From: Ceriagrion tenellum
Lineage: Eukaryota; Arthropoda; Insecta; Odonata; Coenagrionidae
Direction of reading: 5' to 3'
Assembly: GCA_963169105.1 (NCBI GenBank)
Contig: OY720643.1
Coordinates: 20,928,373-20,992,372 of the forward strand
DNA: 64,000 nucleotides
The notes under the pieces were generated by a model. That model was not told where the DNA came from. It saw only the letters and a list, made by a program, of their open reading frames with translations, and did no database searches. The first letter of the stretch is position 1. The number at the start of each line of letters is the position of its first letter. Position numbers and translations under genes: made by a program. Below, one piece after another: positions 13,925 through 25,800 of this stretch.

Positions 13925-14400
13925 TAGCCCAAGACTATTTACAGGCATGACAAGGCTCCCTTTCAATAATTTCCTCCATAAGGCCCTATCATTGCAAATC
14001 ACTTCCGCTTCTCTTACTCTCATGGGTTGTTTCATACGCGCTCTCCAACTCTTAAGGCTCTTAATGTCTATCCTCTGTAAAAGTCTCTTATATTACATTT
14101 ACCCTTTTCTTTTACGGTTGATCCCTTCTATTCACAATATTAATTCTGCCACTACATTTCTGTCTTGTTAGTTTCCTCCCTTCCATTCTCTCGACATGGC
14201 CAAACCAACGTAGTACACTCCTTTCATATAAATCAATTACTAGAGCATCTAATCGATACTTTTTCATTACGGGGCTTAATATAGAATTCCAATCGGTAAA
14301 ATTACAATAGATAGGTTTCTCGAAAGCGTTCAAACTTCTTGCCTTTCTTGGCAGTGTACAAAACTTCCGGGTTGAAATTACTCTCAATTCCCAACTCCAT
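13925..14400 (-). pseudogene. LINE ORF2 C-terminal pseudogene
   Basis: On the minus strand the frame opening at 14387 contains YERSVLRWFGHVERMEGRKL, the highly characteristic C-terminal signature (RxVLRWFGHVERM) of many insect non-LTR retrotransposon polyproteins. After a frame shift, the sequence around 13960-14040 gives RARMKQPMRVREAEVICNDR and ALWRKLL, matching the family's extreme C-terminus, where an EA-x(2)-C-x-DR-x(2)-W pattern is usual. The order and spacing fit one element in one orientation. Frame shifts and stops make it a pseudogene. It belongs to a different LINE clade from LINE-A and LINE-B. Confidence 0.85.
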
Positions 14401-15017
14401 CAGATGTCTGGGGTAGGCAGATGAGGCTTCCTTATTCTTAAAATAGGTCTGGTGCTCCTGGGTTCTAGTTGTGAAATTACGCCAGTTTGATCAATATAAA
14501 AGTACTCGCAAGTCAGCACAAGAGAAGAAACAAGGAGAGATCGGTCTTCAAACAGATTTTGATTTCCTTTTAAATGACAAAACTTTCTTAATCTTCCCCT
14601 TTGCCATTAGTTTTCATACCTCTCTAGCCTTGATGACACATTGGCTTTCCTCTCAATAGTATACCCTCCTTCCCCTTAATCATTCCCTATCTTTTTACTT
14701 ACACCTTTTCCTCTCGAACTAACATACATTTACTTGAAACCGATATACCTCAGTGCTCCTCATGTTTGTGTAATAGTATAAAGCAGTGGAATATTCTGTA
14801 TAAATGGTGGAAGTTAATAATTTCGTCTTAATATATAGAGAAGAAATATGTTTTATTCATTTTTGTTGGTCTCCAGCAAATATCAATGTAAAACGCTTGG
14901 AAAAAATACGAATTTACGTATGGTCTCTGGTTACATTTCTATTTCCGCGCCGTTGACCTAAGAAAAAACTATGCATTAATTAAAATGAAAATGGAAAAAT
15001 AAAATTCTTACATCATT
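14401..15017. other. Non-coding DNA
   Basis: Nothing recognised. It may include decayed 5' parts of the LINE relic that ends near 14400, but I could not follow homology further. Confidence 0.4.
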
Positions 15018-15515
15018 TAATAATAATAATAACATTTATTGGCTCTAGCAATGAATTTCTTTGGAGTAGGAATAAGTAATGACAACTCAGACAAAAAAAT
15101 AATAACAATCACATTCAAAACATGTCACTCATTTACAAGAAAGCTATCAAATTACAGTACTTGTTCACAACAAATATCAAAATTCCATGCTGAATACATT
15201 GTAGCAATCACAGAGGCAGTATTTACATGAAATTAATTCAAGATATTTATCAAAATATTAATTATCATTGAGATAATAAGATAGAAAGCATTTGTTTTCA
15301 TCTTTCTGTAGATTAATTATTTTTTCGACATTTTTAAAAATATTTTTCAACGTTTGCGGAATCGAATTCCATACAATACATGATTTTATATAAAAAGAGT
15401 TATGGTACATAGTGGTTCTGTGCAGGGTACAATTAATTTGTTTTTATTTCTGGTGTTTCTTGTTTTTTTAATCAAATTATCTAAATAAGGCTGATAAATG
15501 TAGGAAGGAGTTTAG
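15018..15515 (-). pseudogene. LINE RT C-terminus with TAA-repeat tail
   Basis: The 3' tail is a TAA repeat at about 15020-15035, preceded on the minus strand by GAGCCAATAAATGTTAT, the kind of end seen in LINEs with TAA-type tails. Upstream (about 15440 to 15290) the minus strand reads YHNSFYIKSCIVWNSIPQTL followed by KNIFKNVEK, matching the usual RT C-terminus with a conserved W-N-S-[IL]-P. Another frame just upstream gives TRNKNKLIVP, so a frame shift separates the two. The remaining 250 bp is 3' UTR. It is a third LINE type, distinct from the GATGTA-tailed elements. Confidence 0.7.
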
Positions 15516-17204
15516 TTTTTAATCAGTCATTTGAATAAGTAATTGAGTAATTTTTCCCCATATAAACTTATGTACCTAAATTAAGCGCGGTGCCATAAAT
15601 TTATTTAACTTGCTTGAAAAGTTATTAAAATGTGCTCTTATTGATTAACGAGTATCACTCCAACCACCTAAAGCGGAAATATGTATACTGTGACTCATTA
15701 TAACGTCTCGTGTGAATGGAACCAGGCACTCTCGTATGTATCGTTTCACTCGCGCTTTTTCCCCCCACTATCGCATGAATTTATTGACGCGACATCATTT
15801 TTCCTTCGCCAAAAGATGAGCTCGCCCAGCAAATAAATCAGGATGGCGAGATAGTTCCGCCCGGTGGACCAGCGTCGTATTCTCCCATTCGCACACACAT
15901 ACGTTTCCCATCTAATTCTCTCCCCCACTCTTCTCCCGTCCGCATCCATTCCAACCCTTTACATCACCCCCATTTCCTTCCATCCTTTCTCCCGGTTGAC
16001 CGCACAATTCTCGGCTCACGTGTTTGCCGCTGCGGTTCCCATTGAAGATTCTATCCTCCCCTTCTCCTCCTCCTCCCCCACGCTCCCGATCAGCATCTTC
16101 CTCTGGACCCCTCCCCTCTCTCCCCACAGACACACACCGACCAGATCTACCCCAACTCCCCCTCTTCCATCACACTGGCCTCGGCGGTCCCTTATGCCTC
16201 CCATATTCACCCACACAATGTGGATCAAACGACTCCTCTCCACCCCACACCCCTTTCCCCCTGTCATTTCTCCCTCCTCACTCACCCTGATATCTCGAAC
16301 GAGAGCACTTTATATAGCAAGTGCACGAGGACGTAAAACCCGTGGGTCATTACTTTTCGTGCGTCACAAGTTTTTTCCTCTCTTCTTTCCCTCCTCCCAC
16401 CTCCCTCTACCATTTCTCCTCCTCCTGCTCCTCCCCTCTTCACTAATGCCTCACCCCAGTCAACCAACCCCTCCCTTTCTGCCCTTGCCTCTGGGAAACT
16501 CTTCACGAGATCACCAAGGTCGTTACGTATATGCCGCGAGCGACTCGTACGACCGTGTTAAAGGGAGATGAAACAAACACAGTCATAACAATCCCTTGTC
16601 GCGTAATGAGAGCGACCGGGGGGAGATGAGGTGGGTGGAGAAGGAGAGGCGCAAATGGTTTGGCAGTCGCTGAAGACGGGGGAGAGACGAGTGAGGGATA
16701 TGCGTGCTGCGCCTGTCGCTCTTCTCTTTTTTTCCACACGTGGAAGCGGAGAACATGCGCTAGAGAGCTGCGTGCGACTCTTCTTTAGCATTCCACTCGT
16801 GTGGATGCTCTTGTTGAGCGACTTCTACCTCGTGCTTTACCGGAATGAATGCGTGAAACAGCGACATGTGGTTTATACATTTCAACACGGCATGATTTGC
16901 CATTAGCGAACGCTGTTTCATACAACACGCACCAGCGGGAAAGAAATTTTGGGCTCCTCACTTGCGCACTACGCATTGCATAAACCAACGGAGTGACATT
17001 TATTAGTAGGTTCTATCTTTTGAAATGACATGGGTAAATAATTTATCGGCAGTTATTGTTAACAATAATCGGCAATTATTGTAAGATCAATCGCCGCAAT
17101 TATTTCTCACATTTATAACAATGAGCATATTTATTCATCGTAGATATCTTTTGGTGCCGAAAGTGATTATCAAAAATTGGTAGTATCAGGCGTAACTTTG
17201 CGGA
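15516..17204. other. Non-coding DNA with a pyrimidine-rich GC block
   Basis: From about 15720 to 16990 the plus strand is strongly enriched in C and T runs (CCTCC, CTCCC and similar). That leaves a 235-codon open frame at 15864-16571 and overlapping frames on both strands. The would-be protein is mostly P, S, L, T and H with no domain, so I do not call a gene. Such tracts can form unusual DNA structures or act as regulatory DNA. Near 17040-17100 lie inverted ATTGTTAACAAT-type repeats. Confidence 0.45.
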
Positions 17205-17404
17205 ATCTGTTATCATTATAATGATAACACTTAACTTTGTTATTTCACATATCTTTATTTTTCCACATTTCTTATTTTCTCCCCCTTCGATGTTTGACGT
17301 CATCTTCATGTCCTGAATAGGACGTCAAACATCGAAACCCGGGTCGTAGAAAATAATGATATGTGTAATAATATAGTTAAGTGATATCATTATAATGATT
17401 ATCA
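17205..17404. mobile_element. Foldback (head-to-head) PLE-type terminus
   Basis: The inner arms 17286-17301 and 17321-17336 are perfect reverse complements (TTCGATGTTTGACGTC and GACGTCAAACATCGAA), with 19 bases between. Outward, the arms keep pairing imperfectly through AATAA, ATGTG and AGTTAAGTG to flanking ATCATTATAATGAT palindromes near 17209-17228 and 17385-17404. The right arm reads CCTGAATAG, GACGT, CAA, ACATC, GAAACCCGGGTCGTA, AATAATG. This matches the terminus seen at 3.4, 30.6 and 63.3 kb. The palindrome is therefore two copies of one element end in opposite orientation, not a simple MITE. Confidence 0.6.
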
Positions 17405-20400
17405 AAAGGTAAGATTTATTCTACATGAAAATTTTTCTTTCGTGCATACCTATTATACGAAACAACGCAATACATACGTTTGGACATCCAAATCAATGAG
17501 ATAGCTAAGTTTCTATATATTAGTACGAGTGTAAACCTAAAAAACATAATTAAGGCATGTATTTTCCCATTTGAGTTTGCGTCACTACTGTAATAAATTT
17601 TTGGGTACAACCCAAAATATTTCGAGACATCAGATTTTCAATTTTGTGGCCCATTAATCAAAGATGACTGATGGATATTCCTATTAATTTTATAATTGAG
17701 TTATGGTACACACCCCATTTTCAGTAGCTTTGATCCAAAGGAAAATCGAATTCGCGCCATGCGTGGATGATAGGGAAATTGAATTTTCCATTTTAAAATG
17801 CTGTTTTATGAGGCGATAAATGGACATTGTCAATGAAAGAGCTCATATGCCATTAGAAAAATTTAATAATATTTTACCATGGGAAATGAGATATTTTACA
17901 ACATATTAAGGCCTTTTACTTAACCAGCAGCCTTTATCATCGTTTTTCACGGGAGAAAAAACTTATTTTGACACTAAAATGCAGTGCTGTGATCTCTAAT
18001 TAAGATTGGCACACCATCACATATATCTTGAAATTTTTTGCATTTCTTAACATGAATTTCTATTTGTTATCTCCAAATTATTGATCGTGTGGTTTCAAAT
18101 TGTAATCATTTTTGTTGACAGAAGTGCCTCTAGATGTAACCGCTATTTTTTGCTAGGTTTTTCCTTTTCGAATATATTTAGCACACGACCTTGAATCGTC
18201 ATCAAACTAGTATGGCGACTTAAATAAAATAATTGGCATTTAACTTAATTATGATATTTCACAAGATCTGCCCTAAAACAGATCTTTTGATAATACGACG
18301 ACCTCTCCTAAGATATTCCAGATTTCGCCTCTTTTTATAAAGCATAGACGAATATCAGAATAAAAAGTTGGCGTTTGCTATGATATATTAAATAGAACAA
18401 ATGGAATCCTCTATGTATATCCTAGGGTAGCCCTATCTCTCTGCTTTTTATGCAATCTGTAGATGTCATTTAGCATTCAGGGTTGTTCCCCAAATGTCAA
18501 GAGTACCTTAACGTAATTGAATAATTTGTTTTAATGCTTAACTGGACCTGAACTAACAGTTTATTTTGGTTATCAATCAAGGGCGCCTGAAAATTGAGAA
18601 ACTTACTGCAGGAATATTAGAGATGTGACGAGTTGGAGCCGCCGAAAGGATAATCCTTGCCATATGTACGTTAACTTGATTCCCTCCACTGGTTTATAAA
18701 CCGCACACCAAGGACTAACGTTGAGGATCGATTGTTGCAAGCCGTAATCGGATTTAACTGGGAGCAACTCTGCAAAGTCGTAGAGGTGTGCACTCGTTGC
18801 AAGTCTTGCAGGACACGTAAGTAGACGAGGAGATGGTTGCAATGGAAGACTGCTTTCCTCGAGCAGTTTCTTCCCGTCATTTTTACGATCCTTTCTGGTA
18901 AGCCGCCTACCTTAAACCCCACATCACCCCCCTCCTCACTCCACACCCCCCGGGGGCTTCCACTAGATTCTGTTGGAAGGAGGCGGGGGGATGAGGAGAA
19001 AGAAAAAGGTTTCGCACGCTTTCAGATGTTTTTGCAACGTCTGCTGTATATGCGTTTGCTGCCCCAGTGAGCGAATGGAGCGACCGGCTGGCTAGACTTG
19101 CCTTTTGTTCGAGGTGCTGAAAAGAAATGGGGGAGGAGAGATTTTCGAGCTTTTGTTTATGTTCATTTTTTCCTTCTACAAGGCCTTGCAAGGCTTGGAA
19201 AAGAAGATTGTTGTTCTGGGCCCCTACTTGCTAGCGACTGATGGGAAGGTTGAGAGGTTGTTGAGGGTTTTGTGCCTTGTTGGGTGGAGTGGGGGGATGG
19301 AGTATGAGAAAGGATTGGTGGGGCGTACGTACCAACATAAGATACGAGCCAAGAATGCACATGCGTGTCTCGTTGGGAGATAGCTCTCGCGAGCGTGTGT
19401 TGGCCGAGACGTTTTTCGTTTCCCGGTATTTCCTTTCCTTTTAGCGCAAGAAAGGGTGGGAGAGCGGAGGGATGAAAATAAGGGGAGTTTTGAGAGGAGA
19501 GAATGGAGGTTTGCCGGCGAAAAGGATAAAAAATAATTCTCATCGCGTGATCTCACCGCCTAAGAGTTGCCGAGAGTCAGTCGTATGGCTTTCATCCTCT
19601 AGGTGAGGGAAAAGTGTCGCTATACATCAGGTTTAATAACATATGAAACTTGTTCTCTCAGAACTTAATCTTAGGAGAGAACCTGGGATTCCCTCGAGAG
19701 CGGGCAGCCATGCATATCTTCCGGCATATATTACAGAGCTTCCTCGCCCGCGCTTGGCAGATGTGAGCTCCATGCAGGTATTCTGTTCCAAGTAGCTTTA
19801 TTGTTAAACTTGATCGAATTCCTCAATCCACACCCTGACATACTAGACGATGGAACATTATACCAGCGTAGTGTTTTTCCAATTTCCCGCATATTATCAG
19901 CACCATAGCGTCATCACAATTCGCTTCTAGCCGATGAAATACAATCTGCCTAAAAAAATTCACAATTGTCTTGCAATAACTGTCATAGTTTCAAGCAGAT
20001 TGGATATGGGAACCAGTTCTTAAGTAATACCAGTTGTAATTTCAATTCTCAATGGTTGAAAGACAGTAAAATAATGGCGCGGGAATTTTTGTTTTTATGA
20101 AAATAAAGGAAATACTACAAGAAAACATTATTTGCAGCAAGTCCCTGTCACTCTTGTTTGAAAATAACGTAACATCTGCAAGAAAGCTATAACCGAGGAG
20201 GATACTATGAACCATTAAATGAGTCATATAATCTTGCCTCCTCTACGGTCCAAGCACTCTCAAATGAAGATTGAGGCAGATGTCGTCAAATGTTTAGAAG
20301 CCATTTTCTGAATTGGAGAAATTAATCTTTCGCGTGAAACCAGCACGTGGGCTACCTATCGTCAGCTTCCGACCCTGCGACTTATCTGGCATGGGGGTAC

Positions 20401-20744
20401 CACCAGCAGCTTTAATAATTGCATCACGTAGTCTAGTCTCTGTGGGGGTCGTTTGAATATGCAAACATCTCCACCACCTCAAGGTTGTAGTCTAATTGTA
20501 AAGGCAATGCCTCTTTGAAAAAGAATATCATGCAATCGAAGAGAACTCATTTATTCATATCTGAGAATTATTTTTTTCTGATCTGTCTTACCTAATTTTG
20601 GACAGCTTTGATCTATTTACTTCCAAGTCATTTTTGAAACCAAGTTGCTTTATTTACACTCTCTCACTTGGTGAAAGGTTCTAACCACTGTGAATAATAA
20701 GATATTTTAAAGAAGAATGGGAGGTGTACGGTTAACAGTTTTTA
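17405..20744. other. Non-coding DNA with a GC-rich block
   Basis: AT-rich to about 18600, with a small hairpin AAGATCTG/CAGATCTT near 18261-18286. About 18600-19600 is GC-rich, with overlapping unrecognised open frames on both strands. No exon, promoter or RNA gene is supported. Confidence 0.4.
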
Positions 20745-20845
20745 GAAATTCTGCAAAATTTCACAGTGAAAAAAATCATCTACCTTGAACGGGATTCGAA
20801 CCCAGATCCCCGATTCCGCTTTAGCCAGTTAAGCTACCGAGGCGT
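20745..20845 (-). repeat. tRNA-derived SINE head
   Basis: On the minus strand there is a perfect RNA polymerase III A box, TAGCTTAACTGG (20825-20836), and a perfect B box, GGTTCGAATCC (20792-20802). GCCTCGG before the A box and TCAAGGT after the B box nearly pair as an acceptor stem, and GCTT/AAGC form a D stem. The region for the anticodon arm and variable loop is about a dozen bases too short, so this is not a working tRNA. A short GATTTTTTTCACTGTGAAATTTT tail, split here by the reader at about 20760-20780, follows. It is best explained as a SINE promoter. Confidence 0.65.
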
Positions 20846-21391
20846 CCTCTTCCCCTGCAGATTTTAGTGACCTTTACAGGACCAGATGTTCTCGACTGCC
20901 GGACATACAATGTAACAATCAGTCGCTACTGAGCGCTGAGCGCCACTGCCCACGAGGAAAGATCGTACTTTGAACACAGAGAGGTGTTCACTCTATTTGA
21001 ACTGCGTGGCTAGTCCCGGATAGCTTAAAAATCTATTAGAAATTATATATTTATAACACATCTCAAAACCTTTAAATTTTATATTTGAGAAGTTTCCTTC
21101 GAAAAGGTCCATAAATAATGACACTTAAATAATCAATGAGACTTGAATAGAGCAACGAAATATTACATATATGTTTTAGCAAACTCGACTAAAACTTATT
21201 GACTTAAAATAACAATTCGATGGAAAATATCCTCATTTTATGGGACGGAGATGAAAGAGATATCATAAAAGAGACATCATCAGCTGTCATGAACCTTAAA
21301 CCTCCGTTTAATTATTTTTTCCTCGAGTATAAACCACTTTGTTCCTCCTAAATTCCATAAAAGTCACAAGATGATTGAACGGGAACGGAAA
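20846..21391. other. Non-coding DNA
   Basis: No gene seen. It may include sequence related to the adjacent SINE, but I found no second copy to compare. Confidence 0.4.
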
Positions 21392-21958
21392 TTAAGGTAG
21401 TCCAAGCGAAAAATCATTTAACTTAGAAATCAATGAATTTGGTCTCATTTTAAAGAAAAATATCTCAGCTATCCAATGACACCAAAAATTCTATCCCTTA
21501 CCTCATTACTGACGAAGATATTTTCCAAAAAATACCAGCCCTTTTACATGGGAAATAGTACGTGTATGCGCTCCAGAGAGGCATTATTTACAAAATGAGG
21601 AATCCCTTACACTTAGATGTCGTAAAAAAACTAACAGTTGGTAGTTTGTATGTTTTCTCAACTATTTTTGAAAATTAATTATATTGTCACCGCAGTATAT
21701 ACATTCTTGGGTATCACAAAAAACCTTCCATTTTGAAGTAGTTTCAAACGCACCGCGCGAAAAAAATGAGTCAAGTTAAAGACTTATTTAGATATTTTTA
21801 TTTAATTACTTAACATTTCTGTCATATAAAACACTATTATTGCACCATTAATGATGCAATATTTAATTGATGTGTCCCACAGCTGGTGAAATTAAAACGT
21901 ATAATTTGAATATGGTCTCTATTATGACTAGGGAACTATCTCGCTTGGACTACCTTAA
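21392..21958 (+). mobile_element. Complete TTAA-flanked MITE
   Basis: Both ends are TTAA. The left end reads TTAAGGTAGTCCAAGCGA and the reverse complement of the right end is identical over these 18 bases, giving clear terminal inverted repeats. The interior (about 567 bp) is AT-rich with no ORF and carries the family's CGCACCGCGCGAAAAAAATG block near 21749-21769. The same interior appears at 32880-33421 and, reversed, at 1-374. Length, ends and lack of coding are those of a non-autonomous DNA transposon. TTAA duplication points to a piggyBac-like transposase, which is not present in the window. Confidence 0.88.
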
Positions 21959-22799
21959 AGTAATGAATGTGGATGGACCAAAATTGGCCAGGAGCGTCGC
22001 GTCGCCTCTGTTCGCCCTGGTTCTGGAGAACGCAGCGTGCATTACACATGGAATTGGGGGGAGGGGGAAGGAGGGGGAGGCCGGCATGGCAGTTGGAACG
22101 AGTCGCTGAAACGCCCATTATCGTTTAAACTTTCTCGGTCCACTCCATCGAACAATAGCGAAATATCGTTCCGGACCACTTGCGTGCGCGCGCAGTCATT
22201 TGAAGTGCTGGCACACAGTACATTTGAAGGGGGTGGAGGACGGGGGGCGCCGTTCCGGGGGTCTTGTTCCGTCCATTCCCAGGAGGGCTGGCGGCACATG
22301 GAGCGGCGAAAGTGGGGAGGAATTTTCGGGGAGAGAAAAAAAGAGGGTCACTAATGATCCTGGCTGAAGCAATACAAAGGAGCAAGGGACGGACATACAC
22401 GGACACCCACCCACTCAGTCGACCGTTAAGGTTTTCACGGTGAAGTAGGGGTGTGGGGTTAGGGAGAGGGAAAGGTGAGGGGCAGGAGGTGCCAAATGTG
22501 CAAGACAGGAATGGACAGAGGGGAAGCTTTGCCTACTTTGTATTATTTTTTAAATGAAAATTTCGTGCAAGGACTTGCATTGAGAAAATGATTTAACAGA
22601 CATATGCGACGTTAATGCTCCTTCCAAAATAATTAATGGCACCGACCCATAAAATGCTACGTGCTAAATTTTTTTTTTAATTAATTGACACGGGAATGTT
22701 GCTCACGTGAAAAATGTAACTAGGCGTATCATAACTTGAATCAAAGAGTTGCAAACTCAAACTTATTACAGAATATTTTGTTTGCCTTTACTCTCACAA
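21959..22799. other. GC-rich then AT-rich non-coding DNA
   Basis: About 21960-22520 is GC-rich with long G runs and open frames in several registers on both strands, none of which I recognise. The rest is AT-rich with no feature. Confidence 0.4.
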
Positions 22800-22950
22800 A
22801 TATGTAAGGATAAGAAAATGATTTATGATGGCAAATGCCCTCTCTTGTCGAGTGCCTGGGTTCATATCCCGGCGAGTTGGTGGTGGACGGGGAAGGGGGA
22901 ATATTCAGTAAAATACCGATCCTTACTTAGCTGCAATGTGGAGAGATTTT
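22800..22950 (+). repeat. Possible tRNA-like SINE fragment
   Basis: GGGTTCATATCCCGG at 22858-22872 is a near match to an RNA polymerase III B box (GGTTCGAATCC consensus, here GGTTCATATCC). Upstream bases do not form a convincing A box. This could be an old SINE or chance. Confidence 0.3.
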
Positions 22951-24653
22951 CAAGTGCAGCACACCGGTCGTTGGACATACTTTGGACCCTTTGGAGGCTT
23001 TTCTTACGGTGGCAGGAGCAATTTTATGCACAGATTTGCGTAAAATTTTGGATACCTACATTTTCTTGTTATGTAATGCGTACATACCTCTCAGCTCCCG
23101 TGAGTGGTCATTATAATAAGTGGAAATTGAATTTAATCAGTGTCGTCTCTCATTAATGTTGGTTGTATAGATGGATTTAAACTGATGTCATGAAGCGTGC
23201 AAAGTTTATCGTAAAAGGAAGACTGTTCTTGGAAATGAAGAAACTAAGAAACTGGAAGGATAGTGAGTTGAGAGCTGCCACAAAATCATCTGCGGAAGGA
23301 CTTGAGCTGATCCTGATTTCTGAAAGTTATAGATGCTGTATATTGATTCCTGAATTCAATTATTGTGTTCATATGATAGTTTACTAATTTATAACTCGCT
23401 AATGATTCGTGAACGAGACTTATTTGTAGTAGTATTAGGATCTGGATTGAGTGGCATACATAATGGTGTTGATTTCTAACATTTTTTCTTCTTCTTTAAC
23501 TCTTTACAAAATTTTTCTTAACTATGCCACAATCAGGCTCGATCACATGAAATAAAGGTATTGATCAAAATAATAATGACTGACATCGGAATAAAGCGTG
23601 CAGTTGAACCAATCTGAGCCATAACTAATATTCAATATTGATATTTCGAGAGACAAAGTAGGCGTACATTTGCGTTTCAAGTAAAACATCTGAAAGCCAT
23701 TGCTAAAATATAAAAGGGGACTTCACCAAAAATGCAATGGAGTGATTGCTTGGTATCCTCAGAGATGGTTACATCCTTAGATGAATAAGGTATAGTGAGT
23801 AGCGAATCTATTTATATCTCACATTTTAGTCCGGCAGGGCATTAATACCACATACTAGAAGGTTGAAGATAGATTCTTGACAACTGAAACTTTAAAATCA
23901 TGTCGCTGTATAAGAATTTTGGAGAAGTTGATCAAAGCAAGATTTTACAGATTTGAGTGAAGGTTGAAAGAATCCCTCAGGATTTGATAAAAAAATATGA
24001 AGTGCAATTAATGACTTAGCTGCGTATCTATAAAAAAACACCTCTCCAATCAATTTACGGCAACACCCATTTTAGGAATCTCTTTTCGGAGTAGGCAATT
24101 AGGTATACCTGAAAGCATTTCCATTAGCACTATTGCTTCAGGAATAAAAGGCTTTGAAAATGAAAAATATTCACAACAGAAAGAAACTACCAAAGCAAAT
24201 ATGGTCTTGGCATTATGTCCTCGGGGGTAAAAAAATTCCAAGAAGAATAAATATCGCACCTTTTATTTTCGACTCTGCCCACAGTGGCGTCACGTGTTAT
24301 GGGCAATCGGATACCCCGATGAAAGTCTGACAGTGAGTTTTATCGTTTTATAACATAAAATTGATCCCTATTAATTCATTTCGCTATACAAAAATTTTGA
24401 GTGCTAAGAAATCGATAAATGATTGTAACAGCTTTGCGTGCTTGCTTAAAAAGCAGATTTGATTCGAAACAATATATTTGTGAATGTAATTGATTAAATG
24501 CTTTTTTATCTTTGAGAGGGAATACCATATACTTTTGAAGAAACTCGAATACCTCTAACAAAAACTGGGGTTTTGGAAAAAGATAAAATATAAGGGAGTG
24601 ATTGAATACTAATGTTTAAATGACTTTATTACTTTCCTCTTATTGTATGCTAC
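22951..24653. other. AT-rich non-coding DNA
   Basis: Nothing recognised. Open frames of 60-70 codons here have no features beyond chance. Confidence 0.45.
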
Positions 24654-25800
24654 TTCATCTACATCTACATCTACATACTACCCTGCGAGCCACCACGAGG
24701 GTATGTGGCAGGGGGTGAAGATCACCAAACATGCACTAATGACATGCAACTAGAATATTTAATGGAGACATGCTAGATAATAGGGTCACATGGTTAATAT
24801 CTACATAATAAGAAAGGGATTATTGGTTGCTATTACATGCGTCATGCACTACAGACTACTCTAACTATATTTCATCTACCTATCCCTTTGCTACGCTGCC
24901 TATTGTTCTCTCTTATAGTACGCGGGAAAAATGACATTATAAATCTATCGGTACGACAATCTATCTCTCTAATCTTGTTAATATGATCAAACCTAGCATA
25001 ATACGCAGGGGTTCTTAAAATATATCTAACGTCATCTGTGAACAAATCGGTTTCGAATTTACTTAAAAGGTTTTACCTAAATTTTAACCTGCGTTCTGAT
25101 AGTAATTACCATCCTAGTTTTTCTATTAAACTCGTAACACTTATACAATTATCATAACGGCATAACAAACCTAGCGGATCTCCTTTGCAACAGCTCTAAT
25201 TCTTTTATCATACATTCCTCGTAGGGATCCCATATACTAGCGGCATATTCTAAATGAGGCCTGACAAGTGTAAAATAGCTTATTTCTCTTACTCTCTCAT
25301 CGAATTTGCCTAGAACCCTTTTTACGAATCCTAATCTACGGTTTGCTGTAGTTATTTCCCTGATTAGTTTCCCCCATGACATGTCTTCAGTGATGGTGAC
25401 GCCTAAGTATTTAATAGATTCTACGTTAGATATTTTATTTTCTTTGATGCAATAATTATTCCGGGGAAAGCCATTCTTTTTCCAAAAGTTCATTATCATG
25501 CATTTCTTCAAATTTAATTCTAGCTGCCAACTATCACACCAATCATCAATCGCATCTAAATCCTTAGGTAAAGACTGGATGTCCTCTTCATTTCTAATTT
25601 CCTTATACACTACTGCATCATCGGCAAAAAGACGGAGCTTGCTATTTTTTACAACTGTATTCAAGTCGTTAACGTACAGAAGAAATAAAATTGGGCCTAT
25701 CACGATTCCCTGGGGAACACCTGATGTAACTTTTACTTCGCCGGAGCTGACACCATCTAATACTAGCCTTTGAACGCGTTCATGTAAGAAGTCAAAGTCA
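24654..25800 (-). pseudogene. LINE-A reverse transcriptase, 5'-truncated and decayed
   Basis: The minus strand encodes the last part of a non-LTR RT. It contains FLHERVQRLVLDGVSSGEV, then TSGVPQGIVIGP, FADD (the polymerase motif C) in RLFADDAVVY, KYLGVTITEDMSWGK, and VRPHLEYAASIWDPYEE. The open frame (25703-25152) ends at a frame shift after RRSARFV. Beyond it the same element continues in another frame as SVTSLIEKLGW, a stop, then TPAYYARFDH, IREIDCRTDR and FFPRTIRENN. The 3' UTR ends with the conserved stem-loop and a GATGTA tail at 24655-24675. The endonuclease domain and RT motif A are absent. Compared with the copy at 55.3-56.7 kb it has several disabling changes, so it is older and inactive. 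Confidence 0.9.

Noticed and set aside
15864..16571. 235-codon open frame
   Set aside because: It reads a pyrimidine-rich tract, its protein is mostly P, S, L, T and H, and open frames exist on the other strand too. No domain or homologue is recognisable.
20781..20844. Functional tRNA gene
   Set aside because: A and B boxes are perfect, but the anticodon arm and variable region are about a dozen bases too short to fold as a tRNA.
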